Origin: Virgibacillus_O xinjiangensis
GTDB taxonomy: Bacteria > Bacillota > Bacilli > Bacillales > Amphibacillaceae
DNA length: 29,343 nt
Assembly: GCF_042643145.1 (NCBI RefSeq)
Contig: NZ_JBHRSA010000026.1
Location: forward strand, 1-29,343
Reading direction: 5' to 3'
Numbering within the stretch: position 1 is the stretch's first letter; every line of letters starts with the position of its first letter. Of the stretch, positions 6,649-15,937 are shown piece after piece. A model generated the notes under the pieces. It was not told the origin of the DNA. It saw nothing but the letters and a program-made list of their open reading frames with translations, and searched no databases. Both the position numbers and the translations under genes were made by a program.

Positions 6649-8475
6649 TTGTCCTATCGTAAAAGACTGACATTCCTGGTGCTGCTTGATTCCTTGATTG
6701 TCAGCTCCGCCATTTTCATTGCTGCATGGGTGGTCTACCCATACACCGATGTCACCGAATTGGAAGGCATTGTCCTCAGCGCTGTTGCACTATTAATCTT
6801 TCATCATGTCTTTGCTGCTGCCTTCAATCTCTATAACAAAGTATGGGCCTATGCGAGTGTCGGGGAGCTGCTTGCCATCGTTCAGGCGATCAGCTTATCC
6901 ATCGTCGCTGCAGCGATTGTGCAGTATTTCGCTACCGGCTTCAACCTCTATACCAGGGCACTCATCGTCACCTGGTTGCTACATATCATCCTGATCGGCG
7001 GCTCACGGTTCATGTGGCGCGTAGTCAGAGATCGTTACATAAACCAAGGAACCAACAAAAAGCGCACATTGATCGTCGGTGCCGGAGCTGCTGGTGCGAT
7101 GATCGCCCGACAGCTGAAAAATGAACAGAATAATACCGAACTCTGCCCGGTCGCCTTTGTCGATGACGACCTTACCAAGCAGAAGATGCAGGTGTATAAC
7201 CTGCCAGTTGTCGGGACGGTAAGAGGGATCAAGGAAGCAGTCGACGAGATGGAAATCGAGCAAATCGTCATTGCCATTCCATCCTTACAATCCCAGGAAT
7301 TGAATAAGATTGTCGCAGAATGCAACAAGACGGACGCCAAGGTACAGATGATTCCCAAAATCGAGGATCTGATGACCGGAAAAGTGTCTGTCAGCCATCT
7401 GAAAAATGTCGAAGTGGAAGACCTGCTTGGCAGGGACCCGGTGGAGCTCGACATCAATGCCATCGCAGACTATGTCGAAGGACAGACGGTCATGGTGACG
7501 GGTGCCGGCGGCTCGATCGGATCGGAACTTACTCGACAGTTGATGCGCTTCTCTCCAGATAAGATATTGCTTGTCGGTCACGGGGAATTTAGCATCTACT
7601 CCATTGATATGGAATTGAGAAGGACATTCGATGACACGGAAACAGAAATAGTTCCACTGATCGCCGATGTTCAGGATCGCGAGCGCATCTTTGAAATAGT
7701 CGATACCCATCAGCCGGCAATCATCTACCATGCTGCTGCACATAAGCATGTGCCATTGATGGAGCATAATCCGCATGAAGCGGTGAAGAACAATGTCATC
7801 GGCACGAAAAATGTCGCCGAAGCTGCCGATACATTCGGTGTCGGTAAATTCGTGATGGTATCCACTGATAAAGCAGTGAACCCGACCAATGTCATGGGGG
7901 CCACCAAGCGGATTGCTGAAATGGTTGTTCAGGATCTAGCACAGCGAAGCCGAACTAAGTTCGTCGCCGTCCGATTCGGAAACGTACTCGGAAGCCGGGG
8001 CAGTGTTATTCCACTGTTCAAGAGGCAGATTGAACAGGGAGGCCCGGTTACTGTCACAGATCCGGAAATGACCCGCTACTTCATGACCATACCAGAAGCA
8101 TCCCGTCTGGTCATCCAGGCTGGAACGCTTGCAAAGGGTGGAGAGATTTTTGTATTGGATATGGGTGAACCTGTGAAAATAGTCGATTTGGCTAAAAACT
8201 TGATTAGACTCTCTGGTTATACGGAAGAGGAGATTCCAATTGAATTTTCAGGCATCCGACCAGGTGAGAAGATGTATGAGGAGCTTCTTGGAGAGGATGA
8301 AGTCCTTCCTGGCGAAATATATGAGAAGATTTATGTTGGTCGGACGGTTCAAGTGGAAAGCGAATTACTAAAAGATCTTATCAACAATTTCTATGGTTAC
8401 TCTAACGTTGAATTGAAAGATGCATTAATGAAAATTGTATATATGGATCGCAATCTGATGGCCATCCAAGGGTGA
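6649..8475 (+). CDS. epsC: Membrane UDP-GlcNAc 4,6-dehydratase, EpsC/PglF/CapD family
   Basis: Predicted first enzyme of UDP-N,N'-diacetylbacillosamine synthesis, turning UDP-GlcNAc into the 4-keto-6-deoxy sugar. The 608-aa product has four transmembrane segments in the first 130 residues and a first nucleotide-binding fold (GAGAAGAMIARQL, about 143-155). An extended SDR domain follows with TGAGGSIGSE near 285 and the STDKAVNPTNVMGATK active-site stretch near 404-420, where Met replaces the usual Tyr, as in this family. Length fits B. subtilis EpsC (598 aa). The TTG start has AAAGGAG eight bases upstream. It is the first gene of the operon and keeps the G+C-rich composition of the left flank until about 8160, after which it becomes A+T-rich. 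Confidence 0.93.
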   Translation: MSYRKRLTFLVLLDSLIVSSAIFIAAWVVYPYTDVTELEGIVLSAVALLIFHHVFAAAFNLYNKVWAYASVGELLAIVQAISLSIVAAAIVQYFATGFNLYTRALIVTWLLHIILIGGSRFMWRVVRDRYINQGTNKKRTLIVGAGAAGAMIARQLKNEQNNTELCPVAFVDDDLTKQKMQVYNLPVVGTVRGIKEAVDEMEIEQIVIAIPSLQSQELNKIVAECNKTDAKVQMIPKIEDLMTGKVSVSHLKNVEVEDLLGRDPVELDINAIADYVEGQTVMVTGAGGSIGSELTRQLMRFSPDKILLVGHGEFSIYSIDMELRRTFDDTETEIVPLIADVQDRERIFEIVDTHQPAIIYHAAAHKHVPLMEHNPHEAVKNNVIGTKNVAEAADTFGVGKFVMVSTDKAVNPTNVMGATKRIAEMVVQDLAQRSRTKFVAVRFGNVLGSRGSVIPLFKRQIEQGGPVTVTDPEMTRYFMTIPEASRLVIQAGTLAKGGEIFVLDMGEPVKIVDLAKNLIRLSGYTEEEIPIEFSGIRPGEKMYEELLGEDEVLPGEIYEKIYVGRTVQVESELLKDLINNFYGYSNVELKDALMKIVYMDRNLMAIQG

Positions 8476-8507
8476 AATAAAATAATTAGGAAAGAAGTGA
8501 ATGTCTA

Positions 8508-9542
8508 GTGAACTTTGCAATTATTGGATGTGGCTTTATAGCCAAGAAGCATGCAAAAGCAATTGAAGCAGTGGAAGGTGCAACACTTGTAGCGGTAAGT
8601 GATAAGGTACCTTCTGCAATGGAATTTTATGTGAATGAATATGGGGTTGACCCGTATGAAGAGTTAGATTTAATGCTGGATAGAGATGATATAGACGTTG
8701 TGTCTGTTTGTACACCGACTGGTCTTCATGCACCTCTAGCAATAAAGGCAGCTAATGCAGGAAAACACATTATTTTGGAAAAGCCCATTGCTATGACTTT
8801 GGAAGATACTGATAGAATAATTGATGCTTGTGATTATAATAATGTTAAATTATCCATTGTTCACCCTAATCGCTTTCGCCCGGTTGTTCGAGAATTGAAG
8901 AAAATACTCGATCAGAACCTGCTGGGTAAAATTAGTCATGCAAACGCCATTGTGAATTGGAACAGGAATCAAGAATATTATGATCAAGCCTTGTGGCGGG
9001 GAACAAAAGAGTTTGATGGTGGAGCATTGATGAACCAAGCAATCCATAATCTCGATTTATTATTATGGTTCATGGGTGAACCAGAGCAGATATTCAGTAT
9101 GGAAGCAACTCGCCTTCGCCAGATTGAAGCAGAAGATGTATCTACAGGTCTTATTAAATTTAAATCAGGGGCACTTAGTGTAGTAGAAGCTGCCACAACT
9201 GCGTATGGACAAAACTTTGAAGAATCAATTACGTTATTTGGTGAGAAGGGCACTGTGAAGATTGGTGGTAAAAACGCTATCTATTTTGAGTATCTAGAAG
9301 TCGAAGGTATGGAAGAAGAAGTAAATGCATTAAAAGCAAGGGTAGAAGAAGATCCATTCGGCGTGCCTGGCCACCAATGCATTATTGATGACATGGTTAA
9401 AGCTATAAAAGAAGAGAGGAAACCGGCTGTTAGTGGAGAAGAAGGCAGAAGATCATTAGAACTGGTACTATCATTTTATGAATCAGCGAAAGTCAATGAA
9501 CCAATACAAATGATAAAGGAGAAAGAATATGCAAATAACTAA
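8508..9542 (+). CDS. wbpB: Gfo/Idh/MocA oxidoreductase, WbpB/WlbA-type UDP-GlcNAcA 3-dehydrogenase
   Basis: Predicted NAD-dependent enzyme oxidising C3 of UDP-N-acetylglucosaminuronic acid, so that the WbpE aminotransferase can act. The 344-aa product begins with a Rossmann motif (IIGCGFIAKKHA, residues 4-15) and has the family's EKPIAMT near 92-98. The GTG start at 8508 follows AGGAAAGAAG at 8489-8498; a nearby ATG at 8501 is out of frame. Its 3' end overlaps wbpA by 14 bases. The specific substrate is inferred from the presence of wbpA, wbpE, wbpD and wbpI homologues in the same operon. Family membership alone would not fix it. Confidence 0.82.
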   Translation: MNFAIIGCGFIAKKHAKAIEAVEGATLVAVSDKVPSAMEFYVNEYGVDPYEELDLMLDRDDIDVVSVCTPTGLHAPLAIKAANAGKHIILEKPIAMTLEDTDRIIDACDYNNVKLSIVHPNRFRPVVRELKKILDQNLLGKISHANAIVNWNRNQEYYDQALWRGTKEFDGGALMNQAIHNLDLLLWFMGEPEQIFSMEATRLRQIEAEDVSTGLIKFKSGALSVVEAATTAYGQNFEESITLFGEKGTVKIGGKNAIYFEYLEVEGMEEEVNALKARVEEDPFGVPGHQCIIDDMVKAIKEERKPAVSGEEGRRSLELVLSFYESAKVNEPIQMIKEKEYANN

Positions 9543-10866
9543 AAACAATAATAAATTAGCAGACCAATTAATAGAAAAACTGGAAAATAAGACTGCTGTA
9601 ATAGGGGTGGTCGGATTAGGGTATGTTGGACTCCCATTAGCAGTAGAAAAAGCCAAAGCTGGCTACAAAGTAATTGGTTTCGATATACAACAAGAAAAAG
9701 TAGAAGAGGTAAATCAAGGAATCAATTATATTGGTGATGTTGTAGACGATGAACTAAGAGATATTGTTAATAATAAACAACTAAAAGCAACTACCGATTA
9801 TTCTCTTATTGAAGAAATAGACGCAGTAGCTATTTGTGTGCCTACTCCTTTGGATATATATAAGCAGCCGAACACCTCTTATGTAGAAAGTTCAGCTATG
9901 GAAATTTCTGATTATCTTCATGAAGGAATGCTTATTGTATTAGAAAGTACAACTTATCCAGGAACTACGGAAGAAATTCTTAAACCTATTCTAGAGAATT
10001 CAAACCTTAAATGTGGAGAAGACTTTTTCTTGGCGTATTCTCCAGAAAGAGTTGATCCTGGAAATAAAGAATTCAAAACAAAAAACACGCCAAAGGTTGT
10101 TGGTGGCGTATCGGAAAACTGCACAAAAGTCGCAGCAACAATGTATAGCAATGTATTAGATAGTGATATTCACCAAGTGTCTAGTCCTGCTGTAGCTGAA
10201 ATGGAAAAAATCCTTGAAAATACCTTCCGTAACATCAATATTGGTTTAGCTAATGAAATGGCTGTCCTATGTAATAAAATGGGGATTGATGTTTGGGAAG
10301 TGATAGATGCAGCAGCAACTAAACCATATGGATTTATGCCTTTCTATCCTGGTCCAGGCCTGGGCGGACACTGTATTCCTATTGATCCATGGTATTTGAC
10401 ATGGAAAGCCCGGGAATATAATTATCATACTAAGTTAATAGAAACCGCTGGCGAAATTAATAATGAAATGCCAGACTATATCGTAAAGAGAATAATGGAA
10501 ATTCTAAATAAGGATGGAAAAGCTCTGAATGGCTCTAACATCTTAGTTTTAGGCGTAGCTTATAAGAAAGATATTGATGACTACCGTGAATCGCCAGTGT
10601 TACCTATATTAGAACAGCTGGATGATGGAGGGGCTAACTGGACAGCAGTTGATCCTTATGTTAAAGAATTCAAGTATAAAAAAGGTCTAAACACACCAAT
10701 CCCATCAGCAACTAATGAAATGCTAAATAATGCTGATTTAGTATTGATTGCTACTAATCATAGTTCCTTTGATTATGATAGGATATTAGCGCATTCAGCA
10801 GCAGTATTTGATACTAGGAATTCTTATGGGTATTCACCTAAGAATGAAAAGTATTACAAATTATAA
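9529..10866 (+). CDS. wbpA: UDP-N-acetylglucosamine 6-dehydrogenase, WbpA-type
   Basis: Predicted cytoplasmic enzyme oxidising UDP-GlcNAc at C6 to UDP-GlcNAcA, the first step towards the diacetamido-mannuronic acid. The 445-aa product of the UDP-glucose/GDP-mannose dehydrogenase family has an NAD motif GVVGLGYVGLPLA (about 26-38) and the catalytic Cys at residue 282 within GGHCIPIDPW, the variant typical of the WbpA/WecC branch. AAAGGAGAAAG just upstream supports the ATG. A 136-bp gap follows, the largest inside the operon. Confidence 0.9.
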   Translation: MQITKNNNKLADQLIEKLENKTAVIGVVGLGYVGLPLAVEKAKAGYKVIGFDIQQEKVEEVNQGINYIGDVVDDELRDIVNNKQLKATTDYSLIEEIDAVAICVPTPLDIYKQPNTSYVESSAMEISDYLHEGMLIVLESTTYPGTTEEILKPILENSNLKCGEDFFLAYSPERVDPGNKEFKTKNTPKVVGGVSENCTKVAATMYSNVLDSDIHQVSSPAVAEMEKILENTFRNINIGLANEMAVLCNKMGIDVWEVIDAAATKPYGFMPFYPGPGLGGHCIPIDPWYLTWKAREYNYHTKLIETAGEINNEMPDYIVKRIMEILNKDGKALNGSNILVLGVAYKKDIDDYRESPVLPILEQLDDGGANWTAVDPYVKEFKYKKGLNTPIPSATNEMLNNADLVLIATNHSSFDYDRILAHSAAVFDTRNSYGYSPKNEKYYKL

Positions 10867-11002
10867 TTAATAAACCTTTTTTGTTAGGTAAGGTAAGGTG
10901 TGCGGAGGGGGGTATTCTTCTCTCCCCACCCTAATTAGGTCAAAACGAAGTTGAACAACTATCATTTGAATATTAACAAATGTAAATTTAAGGATGTAAA
11001 TA
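10867..11002. other. Intra-operon gap with hairpin and palindrome
   Basis: This holds a G-rich tract (10904-10912) that can pair with CCCC/CACC at 10924-10930, and a perfect 10-bp palindrome CCTAATTAGG at 10930-10939. No T-run follows, so it is not a classical terminator. I saw no clear promoter. AAGGATG at 10990-10996 is the ribosome site of the next gene. Confidence 0.4.
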
Positions 11003-12373
11003 GTGGAATTATGGATGAGAGTTAAAAAAAAAATTAACAGTTCGTTTCTAAAGAATATTGGTACATTACTAACGGGAACAACAATTGCTCAGTTAGTACC
11101 TATTATAATTTCTCCAATTTTGACGCGAATATTCTCGCCAGAAGAATTTGGATTATTAGGCTTATACGTGGCAATCACTTCTGTCCTTAGTGTGTTCTCT
11201 AATGCTAGGTACGAGATGGCTATAGTACTACCTAGAGATAAACAAGATGCTTTGGATTTATTAAAATTATCCTTATATGTAGCTATTATATTCAGTTCTT
11301 CTCTTCTAGTGATTAATACTATTTTTAATCACGAATTATCAACAATTTTAGGTGATAAACAAATAGCACCTTATTTATACTTTATTCCTATCTCTGTATT
11401 ATTCCTAGGAATATTTAAAAGCTTTAACTATTGGAATAGTAGGGAAAGGGCTTATAAGCGATTAGCTATTAATCGTGTTTTCCAATCCTCAAGCTTATCA
11501 GGATCGCAAGTCATTATGGGATGGTCAAATTTTTTGGGTAATGGCTTAATCTTTGGGCAATTGTTTGGTCAATTAATTTCAAGTCTGCGACTGGCCTATA
11601 TTTCAATTAGAGAAAGTAAAATAAACTTAGTAAAAGTTAATGTTAAGAACACTTTGAGGTTAGCTAAAACCTATAAGGAATTTCCTATCTATTCAACTTG
11701 GTCTAGTTTTTTTAATTCCTTCTCATTACAATTACCAATATTCTTATTAACTGGTTATTTCTCAAGTTCAGTCGTGGGGTTTTATTCCCTCTCATATAGG
11801 TTTCTTAATCTACCGATGAATTTAATTGGCGGTTCAGTATCTCAGGTTTTTTATCAGCAGGCAGCGAAATATTATGGTGTTAGTAACAAGAAGTTCAAAA
11901 ATCTAACCCTAAAAACCTTTCGAAATATGTTAATTATTGGGTCTATACCAATGTCGATTGTATTCGGTTTTGGAGACATTTTATTCAGGTTTATATTTGG
12001 GGAAGAATGGGAAATTGCAGGTCAATTTTCTAGGCTTCTAAGCCCTTCTATATTATTTGTGTTTTGTACATCAGCTATCACAAGCATATATCTAATTCTT
12101 GGTAAGCAGAAAATCTATTTAATATTTGATATTTGTTTATTGGTATTAAGACTTGTTGCTCTATTATTAGGATCGGTTGTTTATAAGGAACCTCTTTTAG
12201 CAGTAGGCTTATATGGTTTGGCAGGAGTAATTGTTAAGTTAATTATGCTGTTTTATACACTATCAATAATTAATGTAAGAATATATATTACCATAGCGTT
12301 TATTACCACTTTTGCAGTATTTCCATTTATAATAACTTTGCTTTTGAGAGTCTTTATAATTGGGTCATTTTAG
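11003..12373 (+). CDS. wzx: Wzx-type oligosaccharide flippase
   Basis: Predicted inner-membrane flippase moving the undecaprenyl-pyrophosphate-linked repeat unit across the membrane. The 456-aa product has about 12 hydrophobic segments spread evenly along its length, as in the polysaccharide biosynthesis/MVF superfamily. The N-terminal part matches the Wzx pattern (GTTIAQLVPIIISPILTR, then FSPEEFGLLGLY). The GTG start is preferred over the ATG at 11015 because AAGGATG lies six to seven bases upstream. It sits with a Wzy-type polymerase and glycosyltransferases, as expected for a Wzx/Wzy pathway. Confidence 0.88.
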   Translation: MELWMRVKKKINSSFLKNIGTLLTGTTIAQLVPIIISPILTRIFSPEEFGLLGLYVAITSVLSVFSNARYEMAIVLPRDKQDALDLLKLSLYVAIIFSSSLLVINTIFNHELSTILGDKQIAPYLYFIPISVLFLGIFKSFNYWNSRERAYKRLAINRVFQSSSLSGSQVIMGWSNFLGNGLIFGQLFGQLISSLRLAYISIRESKINLVKVNVKNTLRLAKTYKEFPIYSTWSSFFNSFSLQLPIFLLTGYFSSSVVGFYSLSYRFLNLPMNLIGGSVSQVFYQQAAKYYGVSNKKFKNLTLKTFRNMLIIGSIPMSIVFGFGDILFRFIFGEEWEIAGQFSRLLSPSILFVFCTSAITSIYLILGKQKIYLIFDICLLVLRLVALLLGSVVYKEPLLAVGLYGLAGVIVKLIMLFYTLSIINVRIYITIAFITTFAVFPFIITLLLRVFIIGSF

Positions 12374-12410
12374 TATCGTGAGTTAAAACTTTGATGGGTG
12401 GGTTATGTAA

Positions 12411-13589
12411 TTGAATATTTTATATGTTACAGGTATGTGGAGTGGGTTGAAAGATATTATCATAGATGGTGAAGAACCTAGAGGAATGCCAGCTTTTATA
12501 AATCCTCTAGAGAGACTTATAAGGGAAAATCACCAGGTAGATATGATTGTGGGTACAAGCGAATTTAATAAAAAGGTGAATGAAAATAGGGGTTTTTTAG
12601 ATAAAAGTAATATTCACTTGATACCTTGGGGTACTAGTGGGAGAACACCTATATTATTATGGAAGACATATAAAAAAATCTATTCTCTTGCAAAAAAAGG
12701 GAATTATGATTTTATTTATGTTCATGGTTCTTTTGGAACTATAGGGAGCTGGGTAGCTCGAAAGTTAAAAGTTCCCAGTGGGCATAGATTATATGGAACC
12801 TTCCTTATGAATGAAATTAACAATAACAAATTAAGTGTTATAAGAAGACATCCATTAGAGTATTTGGCATTCCGTTTAAAAAAAGATTTCTTGTTAATTA
12901 CTAACGATGGGACACAGGGAGATAAAGTATATAAAAAGATAGGAAAGAAAGACGGATTTAACTTTTACTATTGGATTAATGGAGTAAATAAGCTCACGAT
13001 TAAAGAAAATCAACCTAATATAGGAAATAGTCGATTCATTCTGTATGCTGCAAGAATAACAGAATGGAAACAGCAGGAAAAGGCAGTTGAATTATTAAAG
13101 TATATCCATGATGCTGGTTATAAAGACATTAATCTTATTCTTGTAGGGCATATATCTGACAATGGTTATTGGGAATACCTTCAAGACTTGATAGTACAAT
13201 TTAATTTGAAAGAGAATGTTAAATATTTGAGCACAGTTTCACAAGAAGAATTATTTGAATATTATAGAGAGAGTATAGCAGTATTGTCTTTTTATAAATA
13301 TTCTAACTTGGGAAATGTGGTAATAGAAGCATTATTAAACGGGGCAATTGTAATAGCTAATAATGATGATTCGTTAAATGGTATTATAAATAATAATGAA
13401 AATGGATTCCTAATAGATAATTTACATGAAGCTCAGAATATAATAATAAATTTATTATGTAGGGAAGAAGAAAAAGTAAGAGTTAAACGTAACGCCACTT
13501 CTTATGCCAATTCTTTATTTGAATCTTGGGATACAAGAACTCAGAAAGAAATTGATTTAATTAAAACAGCGGTGGAGAAAAATGGATAG
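12411..13589 (+). CDS. GT4-type glycosyltransferase
   Basis: Predicted cytoplasmic retaining glycosyltransferase adding one sugar to the lipid-linked repeat unit. The 392-aa product has a GT-B layout: an N-terminal acceptor domain and a C-terminal Rossmann domain with ILYAARITEWK near 206 and the donor-site motif SNLGNVVIEALLNG near 298. The start is TTG at 12411, preceded by a weak site, GGGTGGG. Its 3' end overlaps wzy by eight bases. Donor and acceptor cannot be told from the sequence. Composition is strongly A+T-rich. Confidence 0.82.
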   Translation: MNILYVTGMWSGLKDIIIDGEEPRGMPAFINPLERLIRENHQVDMIVGTSEFNKKVNENRGFLDKSNIHLIPWGTSGRTPILLWKTYKKIYSLAKKGNYDFIYVHGSFGTIGSWVARKLKVPSGHRLYGTFLMNEINNNKLSVIRRHPLEYLAFRLKKDFLLITNDGTQGDKVYKKIGKKDGFNFYYWINGVNKLTIKENQPNIGNSRFILYAARITEWKQQEKAVELLKYIHDAGYKDINLILVGHISDNGYWEYLQDLIVQFNLKENVKYLSTVSQEELFEYYRESIAVLSFYKYSNLGNVVIEALLNGAIVIANNDDSLNGIINNNENGFLIDNLHEAQNIIINLLCREEEKVRVKRNATSYANSLFESWDTRTQKEIDLIKTAVEKNG

Positions 13590-14841
13590 AATTAAAAGTA
13601 TAATTAGATGGATATTGTCCTTTGAAACATTATTTGTGTTATTCTTATTTGCCGGTCGTTACAAAGCAGATCCTAGGTTTGAATGGATTCCTTTTGATTT
13701 AACAGCATTTTTTTTTGGGGCGAGTGTTTGTGCAGGTGTTTTAATAATATATAGAAATAAATGTAAGTTTTCCACAACGTCGCTTTTATTTATCTTAACT
13801 TTTTTAGTGTTTTTATCTTATGTATTAATGTCATTATACTGGACACCTAGTACAGAATATGCATATGAGAAAACTTTCTATTTATGGACATTAACATTGT
13901 GGTCAGTACTAGCTACTTCTTTAATTATATCTAGTAATGTTCAACGAGTATATAGATTTCTTTTTATGGTGTCTGCTTTTGGTGTATGGATTCTTGCAGA
14001 GTCCATTGTCTCCATTTTAACTTCAGAGAATATGAAATTTATAAATGTCCTTGGGGGTAATTATATAGGGGTGTCAAGAATATTAGGATTGTTATTTATA
14101 ATTACTTTAAGTTATTCATTGTTTAAAGTGAAAAGTAAGAAATATAAAGTGAGTTTATACATATTTTTAGCAGTGGTTATTAGTGTAATGTTTAGTACAG
14201 GCTCTAGAGGACCGCTATTAGCCATACTTATAGCCCTGACTTATCTCTTCATACGAGCAATCTATATAAGACGCTCAACCATACAAATCAAAAAATCGTT
14301 TTTTACTTTATTCAGTGGATTTATCCTCATTACACTCTATATGCTTTACCTTTTTGTTAATGATAAATTGCCTTCGTCAATAAACAGGGTGCTAGTGGTT
14401 TTTACACAAGACGATTTTGGCTCCTCTGCAGGAGCGAGAGTTACTCATTATATGAACGGTATAGAATTATGGAAGGATGAATTTTTATTTGGGCATGGAA
14501 TTGGTTCTTGGGGGATATTAAATTATGGTAGTGACGAAAGGTCTTACCCTCATAATATATTGCTCGAGGTGGGTGTAGAATTAGGGATTCTTGGGTTATT
14601 GCTTTTTTTTCTAATTCATATTATTCCGCTACAAAAGTTGCTGTTTAGCTCTTATATTTCTAGAACGATAACATTAATTTTAATTTTTTTAGGTGTTAAT
14701 TCACTTATAAGTGGTGATTTAAATGACAATAGATACTATTTTAGTTTTATGGGGTTAGCAATGTGTATAAATAGCTTAGCGTTAAAGGAGAATAAATCTT
14801 ATGAAGGTTTGTATGGTAAGCACGGTACATTCCCTTTTTGA
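13582..14841 (+). CDS. wzy: Wzy/O-antigen-ligase-type polysaccharide polymerase
   Basis: Predicted membrane polymerase joining repeat units on the outer face. The 419-aa product has about ten or more hydrophobic segments. Characteristic stretches of the Wzy_C/O-antigen ligase family are present: TGSRGPLLAIL near 208-218, and a large extracytoplasmic loop (about 250-325) ending in HNILLEVGVELGILG. The ribosome site GGTGGAG precedes the ATG, inside the previous gene. The next gene starts 41 bases before its stop codon, an unusually long overlap supported by a strong AAAGGAG site. Confidence 0.85.
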   Translation: MDRIKSIIRWILSFETLFVLFLFAGRYKADPRFEWIPFDLTAFFFGASVCAGVLIIYRNKCKFSTTSLLFILTFLVFLSYVLMSLYWTPSTEYAYEKTFYLWTLTLWSVLATSLIISSNVQRVYRFLFMVSAFGVWILAESIVSILTSENMKFINVLGGNYIGVSRILGLLFIITLSYSLFKVKSKKYKVSLYIFLAVVISVMFSTGSRGPLLAILIALTYLFIRAIYIRRSTIQIKKSFFTLFSGFILITLYMLYLFVNDKLPSSINRVLVVFTQDDFGSSAGARVTHYMNGIELWKDEFLFGHGIGSWGILNYGSDERSYPHNILLEVGVELGILGLLLFFLIHIIPLQKLLFSSYISRTITLILIFLGVNSLISGDLNDNRYYFSFMGLAMCINSLALKENKSYEGLYGKHGTFPF

Positions 14842-15937
14842 CATACGTATCTTTTATAAAGAACTAAAAACGTTAAAAAAACAAGGATATGAAGTTTCCT
14901 ATATAGTGCCACACGATAGTAATGAAGTAATTGATGGTATTAAGATTAATAAATTACCTAAGCCTAAAAATAGACTGCAAAGAATTTTTAAGGTATCTAG
15001 ATTAGCATATATAAAAGCTTTAAAAGAAAATGCACATGTGTATCACTTTCACGATCCTGAATTGATATTTGTGGGACTATTACTTAGAGTCAAGGGAAAG
15101 AAAGTTATCTATGACATCCATGAAAATAATGCTTTAAACATCAAATTCAAGAGTCATATACCTTTAAGGTCATTCATTTCTAAAGTTTATAGGGGATTTG
15201 AACTACTAGCATGCAGATTTTTTGTTTTAATACTTGCAGAAGAATCGTATAAAAAGTATTTTTCTCCTAAATTTTATAACTTAGCAGTGGTACAGAATTT
15301 CCCGGATACTACCCTCTTTCCTCCTTCAACAGAATATAAAGAAAAATATATTGTATATCTAGGAGGGGTCTCAAAAATCAGAGGGATAGAAGAGATAATA
15401 GAAGCACTATATATATTATCCAGAAACGGGATGAAATACCATTTTAAGTGCATTGGGCATGTAAATGAATCACTGATGGAGGATTTACAAAGGAAAATTG
15501 AAGCATACAATCTACAAGAACAAGTAGAATTTTTAGGTCAAATGAGAGCTGTCGATGCATATGAAGTAATATCTAAAGCTTCACTAGGCCTAGCAATTTT
15601 AAAGCCTCACCCTAACTACTTTGAATCATACCCTACTAAGGTCTTTGAATATATGACCTTAGGTATTCCTTTTATTACTTCTGACTTTAAATTATATAGA
15701 GAACTTGTAAATGAAACGAATGCTGGTTGTGTAACTGATCCTAATTGTCCTCAAGAAATAGCAGAGAAAATAAGAGTAGTTATTTCAAATGAAAAGTTAA
15801 ATTGCTTGTTAGGTGAGAATGGTAAAAAGCACATAAGTGATAAGTATAATTGGAAAAAGGAATCAGAGAAGTTATTAAAGGTATATCAAATGATAGAATC
15901 CGAATTACATGATAAGAAAAGAAAGGAAGTTAATTGA
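14801..15937 (+). CDS. GT4-type glycosyltransferase
   Basis: Predicted cytoplasmic glycosyltransferase of 378 aa with GT-B fold. The N-terminal domain contains HFHDPELIFVG and VIYDIHENN. The C-terminal domain has VYLGGVSKIRG and the donor-site region SYPTKVFEYMTLGIPFI. The ATG follows AAAGGAG closely, so the 41-base overlap with wzy is real. It ends in TGATG, sharing one base with wbpI. Donor sugar is unknown; adjacency to wbpI makes the diacetamido-mannuronic acid one possible donor. Confidence 0.83.
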   Translation: MKVCMVSTVHSLFDIRIFYKELKTLKKQGYEVSYIVPHDSNEVIDGIKINKLPKPKNRLQRIFKVSRLAYIKALKENAHVYHFHDPELIFVGLLLRVKGKKVIYDIHENNALNIKFKSHIPLRSFISKVYRGFELLACRFFVLILAEESYKKYFSPKFYNLAVVQNFPDTTLFPPSTEYKEKYIVYLGGVSKIRGIEEIIEALYILSRNGMKYHFKCIGHVNESLMEDLQRKIEAYNLQEQVEFLGQMRAVDAYEVISKASLGLAILKPHPNYFESYPTKVFEYMTLGIPFITSDFKLYRELVNETNAGCVTDPNCPQEIAEKIRVVISNEKLNCLLGENGKKHISDKYNWKKESEKLLKVYQMIESELHDKKRKEVN

